Positions 40,735 through 55,404 are shown, counted from the stretch's first letter. The stretch: 64,000 bases of DNA from Nemertoderma westbladi (GCA_032718475.1 JAUCBJ010007091.1:1-64000), one strand, 5' to 3'. Program-made: numbers and translations. Notes: generated from the letters alone by a model not told the origin.

Positions 40735-42010
40735 TTGGACGACCATATCTCCGGTACCGGTAGGCCTATTGAGTCGAAATTTTTTTTAATCTACTTAGAA
40801 CACTCCAGTGAATGTTTTTTAGTTTGAAAGTTTTGCCCCAAAATGCTTAGAAGTAATTTCGAAAAAACTGATCATTTCGCGATCATGATCTTTTGACTCC
40901 CTAGAATTGTACTTTTTTATGGTCAAATTTTGGCTACCCCCCCTAATTCGAGGGTGAGGAATCTTTTTGTAATGTTAAGTTTTTTCATACGGTGAACTCA
41001 CAGGACTTGGTCTTCGAAATAAAACCGAAAACATGATCTTTCCTGATCATGGCCTGATCAAATCGCTTTTTGAAAATTTCGAAATGCCCAAAAGTTGCCG
41101 CTTCTTAATAGAAGTCGATTAATAAAAAAAAAATCGGGGGTCTCAAACAAAGTTTTCGAGAAAATCTGGAAAAACCGAAAAACACGATCTTTTATGATCA
41201 GGTATCAGATCTCGAGAACCGGTTGTCCGATCGAGCCAATTTTTTTTTAATCAACTCAGAATAGACCATTGAACATTTCTTACAATGAATGTTTATTAGA
41301 AAAATGCTTAGATTCGATTTTAAATATACTGATCTTTTCGCGATCATGATCTCGAGTTTTGACCCACTAGACTTGAACCTTTTTATGCCCAAATTTTGGC
41401 TACCCCCCATAATTCGAGGGTGAGGAATCTTTTTGTGATGTTAAGTTTTTCCATACGGTGAACTCCCAGGACTTGGTCTTCGAAATAAAACCAAAAACAC
41501 GATCTTTTCTGATCGCGGCCTGATCAAATCGCTTTTTGAAAATTTCGAAATGCTCAAAAGTTGCCCCTTCATCATAGAAGTCGATTTGTAAAAAAAAAAT
41601 CGGGGGTCTCAAACAAAGTTTTCGAGAAAATTTGAAAAAACCGAAAAATATGATCTTTAATGATCAGGTATCAGATCTCGAGAACCGGTTGTCCGATCGA
41701 GCCAATTTTTTTTTTAATCGACTCAGGGCGGTGTTCTGAACGTTCTGAACAGTAATTGTTTATATCCAAAATGCTTAGTTACGATTTTACGAAGTCTGAT
41801 CTTGGCGCGATCATGATCTTGCGTTTTGATCAGGAAGAATTCACTTTTTTTTAAATCTTTTAACGGGAATCATGACTAATGTGGGGTCGCTGATTCTTTT
41901 TGTAATGTTAAGTTTTTCGATTGGAGCAAGCCTTGAGTGTCCGAATCCTGATCAAAACTGATCTTTGATGATCATGGTCAAGATCATGATCTGATCGCTC
42001 CAAAAAAAGT
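40735..42010. repeat. About 3 units of a ~465-bp satellite rich in GATC palindromes
   Basis: Units share CGCGATCATGATCT (40880, 41340, 41808), TTTTGGCTACCCCCC, and AATCGCTTTTTGAAAATTTCGAAATG (40920-41060, 41385-41550). Each has many GATC and TGATCA words. Weaker related sequence extends to about 40430 on the left. Short minus-strand frames are by-products. Confidence 0.75.
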
Positions 42011-42164
42011 TTTTTTAATGTAAACCCTATGCTGCCTATCGATTGGCGCCGGTCCCAAGTCCGTAGCATTAGCGGTTCTGGAGATTCCTGCATAGCAACG
42101 AGGTTGCTAGGGAGGCTGACTTTTTGACTCAAATTGGCCCTAGCCGGAGAACCGTAGACTTTTG

Positions 42165-43000
42165 AAACGTAATGTATATGGGAAAAAGTCTTCTAGATAA
42201 ATTTTGGGGGGGGGGGGGTCTAGGAACATCCTATTGTTGGTTTTCGCTTAGTTGCTGAGATCTTGTGCTCCCTAAAATTCCGGTCCATCTATAAAGGCGT
42301 TGCAATGACTAGAACCGTGGCCGGGCACGGATACGAGTTCTCCGAACATGATAACCTGCGGTTGGGGCCCTGACCGTCTAGTTAGTCAGATAGTAGAACG
42401 TTAGTCTTGGCTTGGAAGTCGGAGCTGTCCTCCCAGGCATATAGGACATGCTAATTACCTGTACAAGTAACACCAAACCCGTCGGTCAACTACGTTGTAA
42501 AATTTTTAGGTCAATTATTTTATATTAGATAATTTGTTAATTTTGTTCGAAGATATAAAATATTAAATTTGTATTGTATTTATATTAGTGATAAATAATA
42601 CAATACATTTTAGTGATTATAAAAGTTAACCGTATTTACTAACCTAGCAACTTACACCATGTCCTGAAATAGTGTGTCGTAATTCCCACAAATTTTTCTA
42701 CAAATCGTAATGAGATTGAATGAAATTTGAAACAGAGATAGTTTCATCTCCTTCCTCCTTAGTGGCTGAGCCAGGACTTTTATTTTTGCTTTCATTCATT
42801 AGATATAAGCGTTTTTATGAGATAAACAAAATCTTCAAAAAAAATAAACGCGACTATTTATCAATTAGTATCTAGTTATTGAATAAAAAAGTTTAGAACG
42901 ATTCGATGTGCGATATTCGAAATATTAGCATATTATCAACATTATGGAACGCGAAATTAAATACCCACAACTACACTTTTACAGCTGAACAACATTCTTT
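42165..43000. other. Intergenic, with a block repeated inverted at 46958-47068
   Basis: 42654-42735 (ACACCATGTCCTG, GTGTCGTAATTC, ACAAATCGTAATGAGATTG) matches the reverse complement of 46958-47068, where the copy also carries a long G tract. Also a run of G at about 42207. No gene. Confidence 0.5.
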
Positions 43001-43006
43001 AATACA

Positions 43007-43500
43007 GTGTCACATGGACTACAGTATGCATGCTCTTCTTGGTATGAAGGCTTAACCAAACAGCTTAAATGTAAATTACAAGTAGCTCAGAATAAAGTAG
43101 TACGATTTATTAAAGACTACAAACCTAGGCACCACCTAACTCCAGATGACTTTTCTGAATCTGGACTACTTAACTTAGATAGTAGAGTTAAGCAGCTACG
43201 CCTTAACCATGTGCATAAAGTGTATAATGGTAAATGTCCCAATTACCTAAAACAAAAATTCAACAGAGTACGCGATACACACACTCTTACAGTCCCAGAG
43301 CTAGTGCTTCAAACTTCTACCTCCCGAATTGTAAATCCTTCGAATCTGATCTTTCTTTTTTAACGGCATTAAAAATTGGAACGCTCTGCCTAATGAAATT
43401 AAAAACCTAAATAATCAACATTCTTTTAAATCTGCAGTTAAATCTCACCTCCGTGTGCAATGTAAAAATAGGTACAATAGTCCTACAGTAAGTTATTAGT
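43007..43500 (+). mobile_element. CR1/Jockey-like LINE 3' fragment
   Basis: The frame 43007-43363 plus a shifted continuation to about 43495 encodes the C-terminal region of a CR1/Jockey-type reverse transcriptase: YACSSWYEGL, QNKVVRFI, LNHVHKVYNGKCPNYL, then WNALPNEIKN. No active-site part remains. Confidence 0.75.
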
Positions 43501-43504
43501 TTAT

Positions 43505-44620
43505 TAACTAGAGACGGGCCTAGCGGCCCGTGAAGCAAGTCGTAGGAGACAGTACGAATTAAGTAAAAGCTTTTTGTTCTGTCTGATAATCAATTAGTGT
43601 GAGGGTAGTCCCGGTGGTGTACGAAAAATTTTCTAGACAACTTCAAACTATAATTATTATGTTGTAATCATCTAAATGAATTATAAAAGCTGTTGTGATT
43701 ATAGAAGATAGAGAGCAGTTAGCGAAATGATTATTTTATTCTATCGGATAGAGTAGTCGGAGTCTCAGAGAGGAGTCGAGGTGTCAATTGATTAATAATA
43801 ACAATAACAGCAGTTGTCATGAATTCAATACAATCGCGCACAAGAAGTGAAAAGACAAATTCGTTCTTATTTTTGTAATAAATAAAACAAGTTGAGATGT
43901 TTCAATGTAAACCGCGATTAACAATTTACACTGTTCAATGTAAACCACGATATAATTATTATAACAGATTTTTATATTTCAAACTATAATGTTAGCCTTA
44001 TGGAGAATCATTATGAGGCTGAGTAAACATTCAGCCTTATAAGCATACACCCTCCACAGTATTAATGTTGGCACAAAGATTTCAAAATAAAACAATAATG
44101 CGATGAGAGCATAGTACAGTACAATACACTGTGCAGCCAACACACTGTTTAACTAACAGTAATTTAGCTTGCACGCCAATTAATTAACATAGCAAGGATG
44201 CATTGGGAAGAGTTATTCAGCTGAGACTGTAATAGCCAGCTAAACCAGTTAATGTTTTGTTTGATTATTGTCTGGGTTGTAGAGTAGAGTGATAAAAAAC
44301 TTGGCAGAGAAAGTACTTCTTTGTTAGTTGCCCTTCCTATTGAATGCATTACCAGGCCATCTCTATACATTTTTCATGAGTGCCAGCTGGTGTTTTAACA
44401 TTGCGCCTATGGCAATTTTCGTGTTTTGGGGCTATTTTTCGAAATAAAACAAGTTGAGATGTTTCAATTTAAACAGCGATTTCACAAATACCCTTAGAAA
44501 TCCATTTTCATGGTCCATGCAAAATTTCATCAAAATCGTTAGAGCCGTTTTTGCTCTAGGTCAGTAGTCAGTAGCTTTTTTTTCTTACAGTAATCAAGTC
44601 TAACGACTTGCTAATTATTT
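43505..44620 (+). mobile_element. Family X repeat, uninterrupted copy
   Basis: Matches 4998-5175 plus 6170-7110 and lacks the family Y insertion, giving the empty-site evidence. No transposase is visible. Confidence 0.65.
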
Positions 44621-44959
44621 ACTATTTATACTGTAATTACGTTTTATAATAAATTGTTCTGTACATTACATATTTATCGTTGAGTCGGACATTGTCTCGC
44701 TCTCGGTAAAGTTGTACATGTACGTACATAGTGTAATTACGTTTTATATTGGTTTTAGGTTAGCGTAGTGTAATATTGTATTTGTAACCAAGTAACATAA
44801 AGGACCCCCTTGGAAATAAGCTGCAAAGCTTTAGGGGTAATCCTATATGTTATGTTGGACAATACCTTTATACCGGTACATTGTTTGGTGTATTTATTAT
44901 TGTTTTTACATAATGTATAAATAAATCTATCTATAAATCGATCTATCATTTCACTACAT

Positions 44960-45604
44960 TATTTATATTATTATTGTTCATCTCTATTCAGTCAGTTAGT
45001 TTATATATCGTATGTATCTACTGTCATCGTAATATTGTCATCGTCATAATACTGTCTGTCATCAACTGAGGGTAAGCTCAATTATAATGTAAAGGCTTAG
45101 TAGGTTTTGTATATCTAGGGCGTTTACAACAGCTGTCGATTAAACTAACAAAACCAGAAAACTGAACCAGGAACCAGTGTGCCAGCCGGGTACCAACGGG
45201 TGTTGGGTAGACTTTGGAAGATTTCACAAACTTTCATAGGAGGCTTGTACAAGTACATGTACATTATATTGGTTGCTCCGATGTTTTTATTAGGCTAACT
45301 GAGAATGTATTAGGTATAAATAATTCGAGTTCTTTATTTTATTTATCTAATACAGTAAGATCCCTTCGCAGAATAAACTGCTCTTTTGGGCCGTTTCTCA
45401 GGTTGCGGATATGGATACCATTTCACACATCATCGTAGTAATTGTGATTATGATTTGTTTGCCTAGGCGAATGTGTATTACATTAAATGGGAGGCAGTTT
45501 TTTGGTTGATGCAAGGCATTCATGGTTTGCATCTTCCAATCCCATCTGTTTCATGGAGTCTGTATAAGACAGGTTCGTTTAAAGCCATCTTGATGGCGTT
45601 CTAG
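44960..45604 (-). mobile_element. Family Y transposon, partial reverse copy
   Basis: Reverse complement matches 5176-5810 (AACGCCATCAAGATGGCTTT, TTCGCCTAGGCAAACAAATC, AATCGACAGCTGTTGTAAAC). It ends with CTAG at 45604. Confidence 0.7.
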
Positions 45605-45816
45605 TTTAATAGAATAAAAATGTGCTGCAGCGGAAGTAATTACATGCCACTTTCGAATGCCCCTATCTCAGCTATTTCCCAACCAAATTCAAATATATTT
45701 ACATATTTGAAATCCTTGCAGGGCCAGCTTTCTATCGCGCAATAAGTTCGAAGAGTAATTATAGTAGGACTGGTGCAATATCGACGGAGACATTTTTTAA
45801 ACGCTTATACTACTAC

Positions 45817-46990
45817 TAGGTCGAACGAACTCGGACAGTGGAAATGAGATCCTTCCAGGCTTCCCGATTCTCCAAAGTTGTCGCAATTTTGTTTCTCGCA
45901 AGTTCAGTATCCCTTTCAAGCGGGTCTATATATGTTATCGGTCTTACGTTATCGGTCGTCCACGGCTACGCTTTCCATGAGTTGGTTGCCAGAAAAGTAG
46001 ATCTGGTATGACCTCGTCTTTACTTCGCCAGCAGTGCCCACTGAATCTTAATCTGCGTTCACGGATGGTGGTTGATACAGGTGGTATTGTACCACAAATC
46101 TCGGCGTGATGTCTCCAGCTGATGTTTAGGGTTGCCCTTAGTAGTCTTGTGTAGCAACCATCAAATCGTTGTTCAAGTGATTTAGTCAGTGTCCAGGTCT
46201 CACCCCCGTATATAAGTACACTTTCTACTGTTGCTCGAAAGAACTTAGTCTTCAGGTGCCTGGAGAGATCTGATTTCCAGATGGTATCCATTTTTGATAG
46301 AGCTACCCAAGCCTTTGCTTTCCTAACTTCTATGTCCTTTTTGCTACTCTCTATCCATGATCCAAGGTACTGGAAGTCGTCAACCTTCCTTAGTTGATTA
46401 ATATCTATTGTTTTCAAGTTTCCATCAACATTAAAAGTCATGAATTCGGTCTTGGTAGCATTTATATGCAATCCAACCTCCTTAGCAGTCCTCTCCACTT
46501 TATTCAGTAGAAACTGTGCATCTGCTGGCATATTAGAGAATAGGGCGATGTCATCCGCAACGTCGTCGGTGTCTGTGACTGTAGTTGCCGGATATCTACT
46601 ACATCTGCGTTCTTGAAGTGTGAATCCCAGATCTTCACCCTTTGTGGCCGTCCTCATTGCGAAATCCAGCACAATTACAAATAGTAATGGTGCTAATGTC
46701 TCACCTTGCAGTACGCCAGCCAGGATTGAGAAAAACTCAGTTTCACTATCTGGTGAGAGTACCTGTGCTTCTGTGTCACAATATAACAATCCAATGCCAG
46801 CAACAATTACTTCTGGTAATCCGAAATTTCTTAGGATTTCCAGTATTTTACCTCTATGGAAGGTCTTACCTATGGAAGGTTTTACCTCTATGGATACCTC
46901 TCGTATGCATTCTTGCACACCCGTAACGAGGAGGGAGATGAAACGAACTATGTTTAAAATCCCATGCAATCTCATTACGATTTGTAAAAA
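45817..46990 (-). mobile_element. RTE-like LINE, 5'-truncated
   Basis: Minus-strand fragment with a TACTACTACTA triplet tail at 45808-45820 (plus-strand reading). The body carries most of the RT palm and the C-terminal region; the 3' end recurs at 21335-21460. Confidence 0.8.
45944..46975 (-). pseudogene. LINE reverse transcriptase fragment
   Basis: 343-aa frame: GVLQGETLAPLLFVIVLDF (RT domain 4), then DTDDVADDIALFSN with an altered active-site box (V-A-D-D), then INATKTEFMTFN and the post-RT GGETWTLTKSLEQR ... NISWRHH ... RRLRFSGHCWRS segment typical of RTE-type LINEs. The N-terminus joins unrelated sequence. Likely dead. Confidence 0.8.
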
Positions 46991-46992
46991 AA

Positions 46993-47420
46993 TTGGGGTG
47001 GGGGGGGGGGGGGGGGCGGGGTGGTTGTGGTGTCACTGAATTACGACACTATATTCCAGGACATGGTGTAGAGTACGTTCAATTTACAAAATACCAAATA
47101 TTACCCTTATTCATGCAAAGATACGTACGCAATAACCCAGCCTGGGACTTCTAGAATATTAATTTCTACCAGAATGGGAAACGGTATAATCGCAAATACT
47201 ATTTGGGACCTACTTTCTGAGTTTTGCATGTGGTGTTTTTTTTAGGAATCATCAAATCTAGACCACTACCATTTGAGTTTCTCTCGACGGCTTTCAATAA
47301 TTTATGTTGCATTAGTTGCGCAGATTTCTCAGCTTTACACATTAATATAAACTTAGGAATTATGGCATACAGTATTCAATCTCTCAACATTTTTTACCCT
47401 ATAATTAATTATTTTACGTA
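46993..47420. other. G tract and intergenic sequence
   Basis: A G-rich run (about 46996-47024) lies inside the repeat shared with 42654-42735; then unique sequence without a recognisable gene. Confidence 0.5.
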
Positions 47421-48556
47421 TAAAATTAATTTATTCACCCTAAAAATACCGTGAAAAAATTAATTTATTCACCCTAAAAATAGCGTGAAAACATTAATTT
47501 ATTCACCCTAAAAATAGCGTATAAAATTAATTTATTCACCCTAAGAATAGCGTGAAAAAATTAATTTATTCGCCCTAAAAATAGCGCGAAAACATTAATT
47601 TATTCACCCTAAAAATAGCGCGTATAAAATTAATTTATTCACCCTAAGAATAGCGTGAAAAATTAATTTATTCACCCTAAAAATAGCGTGAAAAAATTAA
47701 TTTATTCATCATAAAAATAGCGTGAAAACATTAATTTATTCGCCCTAAAAATAGCGTGAAAAAATTAATTTATTCACCCTAAAAATAGCGTTAAAACACC
47801 CTATGAAAACATTAATTTATTCACCCTAAAAATAGCGTGAAAAAAAAATTTATTCGCCCTAAAAATAGCGTGAAAAATTACTTTATTCACCCTAAAAATA
47901 GCGTAAAAACTTTAATTTATTCACCCTAAAAATAGCGTAAAAAATTAATTTATTCACCCTAAAAATAGCGTAAAAAATTAATTTATTCACCCTAAAAATA
48001 GCGTAAAAAATAATTTATTCACCCTAAAAATAGCGTTAAAACATTAATTTATTCGCCCTAAAAATAGCGTGAAAATTTACTTTATTCACCCTAAAAATAG
48101 CGTAAAAACATTAATTTATTCACCCTAAAATTAGCGTAAAAAATTAATTTATTTACCCTAAAAATAGCGTGAAAATATTAATTTATTCACCCTAAAAATA
48201 GCGTGAAAAATTAATTTATTCACCCTAAAAATAGCGTGAAAACATTAATTTATTCACCCTAAAAATAGCGTGAAAAAAAAAATTTATTCGCCCTAAAAAT
48301 AGCGTGAAAAATTACTTTATTCACCCTAAAAATAACGTAAAAACATTAATTTATTCACCCTAAAAATAGCGTAAAAAATTAATTTATTCACCCTAAAAAT
48401 AGCGTAAAAAATTAATTTATTCACCCTAATAATAGCGTAAAAAATTAATTTATTCACCCTAAAAATAGCGTGAAAAAATTTCATCCTAAAAATAGCGTGA
48501 AAAAATTAATTTATTCACCCTAAAAATAGCGTGAAAAACCCTAAAAATAGCGTGAG
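47421..48556. repeat. Minisatellite A, ~32-bp unit, about 35 copies
   Basis: Unit TTAATTTATTCACCCTAAAA plus ATAGCGTGAAAA-type ending, with small length changes in the A run. Some copies have GCCCTA or AGCGCG. No spacers between units. Confidence 0.92.
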
Positions 48557-48674
48557 AAAAGTAGTCGTGATTGGACAATTACAATAATACACATAGTAGG
48601 CCTCCTTCCAAATTCAAGGGGTGATTCTACTGTATTGGGGAGGGGGGGAGGGGGGGGGGGGGGGGTAAGCCCCC

Positions 48675-49612
48675 TACGGTTTTTCTTATTTTGTATATTG
48701 TAGTATATTGTAGTTCAAGTGATTACCTTGTAGCTCAAGTGATTAATTTTAGCTCAAGTGATTACTTTTCAGCTCAATCAAGTGATTACTTTGTAGCTCA
48801 CGTGATTACTTTGTTGCTCAAGTGATTACTTTGCAGCTCAAGTGATTACTTTACAGCTCAAGTGATTACTTTGCAGCTCCAGTGATTACTTTGCAGCTCA
48901 AGTGATTACTTTGCAGCTCAAGTGATTACTTAGCAGCTCAAGTGATTACTTTGCAGCTCAAGTGATTACTTTGCAGCTCAAGTGATTACTTTGCATCTCA
49001 AGTGATTACTTTGCAGCTCAAGTGATTACTTAGCAGCTCAAGTGATTACTTTGCAGCTCAAGTGATTACTTTGCAGCTCAAGTGATTACTTTGCATCTCA
49101 AGTGATTACTTTGCAGCTCAAGTGATTACTTTGCATCTCAAGTGATTACTTTGCAGCTCAAGTGATTACTTTGCTGCTCAAGTGATTACTTTGCATCTCA
49201 AGTGATTACTTTACAGCTCAAGTGATTACTTTGCAGCTCAAGTGATTACTTTGTAGCTCAAGTGATTAATTTTTAGCTGAAGTGATTACTTTTCAGCTCA
49301 ATCAAGTGATTACTATGTAGCTCAAGTGATTACTTTGCAGCTCAAGTGATTACTTTGTAGCTCAAATGATTACTTTGTAGCTCAAGTGATTACTTTGCAG
49401 CTCAGGTGATTACTTTGTAGATCAAGTGATTAATTTTTAGCTCAAGTGATTACTTTTCAGCTCAATCAAGTGATTACTTTGTAACTCAAGTGATTACTTT
49501 GCAGCTCAAGTGATTACTTTGCATCTTAAGTGATTACTTTGCAGCTCAAGTGATTACTTTGTAGCTCAAGTGATTTAAATTTTAGCTCAAGTGATTACTT
49601 TTACGAAACACA
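48675..49612. repeat. Minisatellite B, 20-bp unit, about 45 copies
   Basis: Unit AGCTCAAGTGATTACTTTGC, with occasional 25-bp variants (AGCTCAATCAAGTGATTACTT). Preceded by a G tract (about 48638-48665). The same array resumes at 58088-58250 beyond the retroelement block. Confidence 0.93.
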
Positions 49613-50018
49613 GCCTGGTGACATATATTACGCACCGGGAGAGGGGTACAGAGTGTACCGAGATGAGGAGGATGAGATAAGAAGGGATCGAAGGGAAACT
49701 TCCCGTTGGAATGTAGCTGTCGATCGACGATATGGTAGTCGTGGGGAGGAGTTCTCGGAATATTTGAGAAGATTAAACTTCGGTCCGGAGGAGCACATTC
49801 AGACTGCATGACATACTGTAGGTCTTACTGAATATACTATAGGCCATGCTGGGAGAGATAGTGTAGGTGATAGGGTAGCGCGAATGCCGGGATTAAACCC
49901 GGAGGTCGCGGCTTACATACCGGTGAGTAGGCAGGAACCTGCTAGGCCTATACCGAGCACACCAGTATGACTATTTTATGCAGGGATATAACATATACCC
50001 AGGGGAGGGGGGGATTTT

Positions 50019-50340
50019 ATGCAGGGATATAACATGATATATCCCACTCAGGGAAGGTCGGCGAGCCCGAGAGGCGAAACACACCCAACATTAAAGGAGC
50101 CTGTATCTATACCGTCGAGCGTGCTAGAAGTTCAAGAGATGGGAATGGCAACACTCATCGACGCGCTAAAAACTAGAATTGAGCTGCCACCCATGGAGCC
50201 TTTCAAGTTCGATGGTAGCAAGCCGGAAGAATATCTACAGTTCCGGCGTATGTACAGCAAAGAGATTTTGACAAAAAATCTCACACAGGCGGAGTGCCTT
50301 AAATATATACAAGTCTATACAGGGCCAGGGGGGCCATAGC
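50019..50340 (+). pseudogene. BEL/Pao Gag, N-terminal part
   Basis: 106-aa frame with the BEL/Pao Gag signature (LPPMEPFKFDGSKPEEYLQF then a helical region). A one-base change in a G run at about 50330 shifts the frame; the true frame continues as AIAYDIVRQYHP before the insertion begins. Confidence 0.7.
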
Positions 50341-50379
50341 TTACGACATCGTGAGGCAATACCACCCTGCAAACATTTT

Positions 50380-51757
<1,378 letters not shown>

Positions 51758-51764
51758 TATAAAG

Positions 51765-52298
51765 GTGTTGAAGGAGGATTCACGACTGCATGTGGCCCTG
51801 GACAGGGAATTTGGCTATCCTGCGAAGATTATCCGACAAACCTTAAGGGGAATAACATCAGGCGGACTCGCAGATAACCCTGTTAGCATCAAGACTTTCG
51901 CTAACAAAGTAGAGAAAGCGCTAATAGGATTAAAGACTCTAGATGCACCTTACGAACTCAATGCATCGAACAACATCACCACGATAGCGCAGGCACTACC
52001 GATCTGGCTGAGAAACAAATGGAGAAAGATCGCTTTCTCCACTCGAGAAAAGAAAGGTGTGGAGCCAGGGTTGGAGGAAATATCGAACTTCCTTAACTAC
52101 GAGGCGGAGTTAATAACAGATCCAGTCTATAGTGAGGACAGTCTAGGAAAGGCACCAAGAATGGAATACAGCCGACCTAAACCCGAATATAGTGCGGCAA
52201 ATGCACTTCCGAAGGTGAGGCAGTCGCTACCATATGCGGCCACACAGGGGACTTCTATTCCACAAAGCGCTGGGAGTAGAGCCACACCGTGGCATTGA
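51765..52298 (+). pseudogene. BEL/Pao Gag, C-terminal part
   Basis: 177-aa frame resuming after the insertion: LDREFGYPAKIIRQTLRGI then a helical domain with LPIWLRNKWRKIAF, typical of the BEL/Pao Gag family (DUF1759-type). Zinc-knuckle remnants may follow at 52410-52500 (YKCQLHRFGTHKTIDCMH). Confidence 0.7.
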
Positions 52299-52624
52299 CA
52301 GAAGCAAAGTAACAACACAAACAAATACAAACCTAATACTCCCAGTAGGCCGAGTCCAAGTAACTAAAACACTAAACCACTAGATATAAATCTACGTGCA
52401 ATACGTGATGAGCTATACAAGGAACGCTACAACCCCGAATACAAATGCCAATTACATAGGTTCGGTACACATAAGACCATAGACTGCATGCATTAGCAGG
52501 CGTTACTTAAACAAGATCGGGTAGCCTACACGGGTAAGAATGGACTATGTCATGACACAGGAAGGATGAGTCCCAGGAACAGCCGGTAAAATATGGCGAG
52601 ACTGATGGGACTGCAGGCCAGACG

Positions 52625-52867
52625 ATGGCGACAAGCACCCTGGGAGCAAAGAAGAGGGGAACGGTACTACTCAGGGTAGTACCAGTGAGAATAATGGGGG
52701 AGAACGAGCTATCGGTTACGACGCTAATGCTGGTCGATAGCGGAGCTGCGTTCACGCTAGCGGAAAGTTGGGTGGCCGAAAGGATAGGGTTACGGACAAA
52801 GCCAAGTAAGATGGCGGTAACCACTATTTCCAGAAAGGACGAGGTCATGAGAATGAGAACGGGATGA
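52625..52867 (+). pseudogene. BEL/Pao aspartic protease fragment
   Basis: 80-aa frame with the active-site LMLVDSGAAFTLAE (Asp38-Ser-Gly) after VRIMGENELS, as in BEL/Pao (DUF1758-type) proteases. It stops soon after, and sequence related to the protease-RT linker continues in another frame. Confidence 0.7.
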
Positions 52868-53014
52868 TGCGAGATAGCAGCGATAACACCAGGGTGCGAT
52901 TATGGGGCTACCATCGAACCCATTCAGATAATAGAATCGATCAATATTAACGCCAGGAGACCCACAAAGATCGAGGTCGAGCAATACCAGTACCTGGATA
53001 ATATCGACTTCTCC

Positions 53015-53520
53015 GTGCCTGAACTGGATGTCCCGAAATTATCTCTCATAGTCGGCATGGACTGTCCGACAGCCCACGAGAGACTACAGACCGTCTTTGG
53101 CGAGGATAGGAAGCGAGACCCGGTGGCCATTCTCACGCCATTCGGATGGACGCTCAGTGGCCCAATTAAGACCAGAATCCCGTTCAGCATGTCCGAATCC
53201 TTAGGGTGCATGTTCGCAGGAACAATGAGAGAAATGGAGGATGAGGGAGTAGAGGAGCAATTCAAGAGGCTGCTGCGGCAGGACTTTGAGGGGCTGAAAG
53301 AGGCTGATTGATACCGAAGATACCGATGTATAAGATGGTAGTGCAGAACATGGAGGCCAAGTCGTCCTCGTTTACTACGACTACAGCTGTAAGAGACACG
53401 GTGGAGGACAAAGAGGGGGAATACAGTGAGAAGGCAATTGACATGATTCGACGCGGATTCTATGTGGACGATGGAATGGGCTCTGGAAACTCGGTATCAC
53501 TCGGTATGTATGGTAAGTGA
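53015..53520 (+). pseudogene. BEL/Pao protease-RT linker and RT remnant
   Basis: Two frames: 53015-53311 (KLSLIVGMDCPTAHERL, AILTPFGWTLSGP) is the linker before RT; 53308-53520 has FYVDDGMGS, the YVDD catalytic box. The fingers and first catalytic Asp are missing between them, so a large deletion has occurred. Confidence 0.7.
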
Positions 53521-54482
53521 GCCCTTTGTCTCATCCTCGTATTTCAGTCAATTAGTCCCCAGTTCCACTAGCTAATTGGAAAAGGTTGCATCTGACTATA
53601 GTACATCATACGATGGTAATATTATCCCACTACAATTTATTGTTCTTATAAATCTTATTTGTATTATTCATAATTAGGATGGGGGCATTTTACTTCAGTC
53701 TACAATTCCATCGCTGCCTTCCAGGCATCCTGATGTTTTCCTGTCAGTAAATGACGTCAGCGAATACCATCTAGAATGTCGGTCTAGAACTTCTATCCCA
53801 TCCTTCCAGCTCATCGTATTTTCTCTTTTATCTTCGTCCTGGCTTGGACGTTCCCTGCCATCCTGTTTGTTCTTAATCACGGATGTATTTGCCACCATGG
53901 CTTGAGTGCAGTTGTTATCATCTCTTGATAACGCTTCGCTGGTGGTCCCATCAAGTATCCCTCCTACCCATACCCCTGGTTGCGCCCCTCGGGACGTTTC
54001 TTATCTCGCAGGATATAGGCACTCATAATAAATCACAAACTCCGCCCTGTTGTTTAATGACCAGGTGTCGCTGGGTATTGGTGATCCCTCTGTATGGCGC
54101 GGTTGTTGTTACCTCCCATCAGCCCGGCGGGCAAATGGCAATTTCCTCCCGGCCAACCAAGGTTTTCCTTTATATGGAACATTCCACCTCTTTATGACAT
54201 AGTCGTGGAGGATCCTGCTGATCATTTTATCCACCTTTACCCAGTGTCCCATGGATCCCCACTAGCCGTTACTTCTGTCACTGCTTCTCCGCCATCCCGA
54301 TTCCCCTCTCTCACCAAACTGGTGGTGCCTTGCAAAGGTCCAGAAGGGCAAGAGATAACTAACTTCTGTTCTAATTAGTGTCAAATCAGTGATGGCCTAC
54401 CTCCGATCTACCCTTTGTACGTGTACATGTTCCCCCAATATGTCCGTTACCCCTTAGTCATGCCTCTAGCTAGACTATACAT
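53521..54482. other. No gene recognised
   Basis: Mixed sequence after the RT remnant; probably further retroelement or LTR sequence. No reading frame shows family features. Confidence 0.4.
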
Positions 54483-54716
54483 GGTCCCATTGACCCAGCT
54501 TTAGTATTGGTCCCATTGACCCAGCATAAGTATTGTTCCCATTGACCCGGTGTAAGCATTGGTCCCATTGATCCAGCGTAAGTAATGGTCCCATTGACCC
54601 GGTGTAAGTATTGGTCCCATTGACCCGGTGTAAGTATTGGTCCCATTGACCTGGCGTAAGTATTGGTCCCATTGACCCGGCTTAAGTATTGGTCCCATTG
54701 ACCCAGCGTAAGTTAT
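54483..54716. repeat. Minisatellite C, 26-bp unit, 9 copies
   Basis: Unit GGTCCCATTGACCCGGTGTA plus AGTATT, starting every 26 bp from 54483. The minus-strand frames over it (MGPILTPGQWDQY-type) are repeat translations. Confidence 0.93.
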
Positions 54717-54843
54717 GTTTTTATTTCATTATTTTTTATTTTTATTTTGTGGGAAGGGTGTATCGCCCTCATTCCCATACCCTCCATCCAACTTATTGGA
54801 TGACTTATCAACCTAAGGGCGATTCTTCCAGCAGGCAACTCTC

Positions 54844-55404
54844 CTACTGCCCCCCTATAGGTCCTCTTATTCTTCGCCCCACTCTCCTTGTCAATCCTAA
54901 CTCCCTCAGATCTGACCTTCCCTTCTCCTCCTCCCTAAGATCGGATCTTTCCGTCACCCCACAGAACTCCTCATCATCCCCTGATGGAAAAATGTCACCC
55001 TTCATCTCATCCTCACTGGTACATGCCACCTCTGCTGGCCTCCCCCTCAATATATGCGCCGGCGTTAAAGCCTCCGATGACCCTTGGTCATCACTCGGTA
55101 CACAAAATGGGTTAACATTTAATGCCCCCTCGTACTCTGCCAGCCCCGTGTACAACACGTCTCCTCTAATTTCCCTGTTCCCTTCGTCACCCTTCGTCAT
55201 CGGCTCCTCTCTCTTTGGATTAACCTTCTTACATCCTCTCCCTTTCCACATTGTCTTCTTATTTAATACCAGGGGTATCTGTATACTCCTTATTTGGATT
55301 GGCATCTCTTCCATATATCTCTCCGGATATCTCGCCATCCAATCTTCCCCATCCTTGTACCGGACTGGTGTCTCTTCCGGACATCTCTCCGGAAATCTCG
55401 CCAT
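54844..55404 (-). pseudogene. Unrecognised minus-strand ORF, 186 aa
   Basis: Glu/Arg/Gly-rich; starts MARFPERCPEETPVRYKDGE and contains an imperfect internal repeat (MARFPER and MARYPER). It follows the shared retroelement block. No domain recognised. Confidence 0.35.

Noticed and set aside
47421-49612. Regularly spaced repeats that could suggest a CRISPR array
   Set aside because: Units are contiguous with no unique spacers, and the DNA is animal; they are minisatellites.
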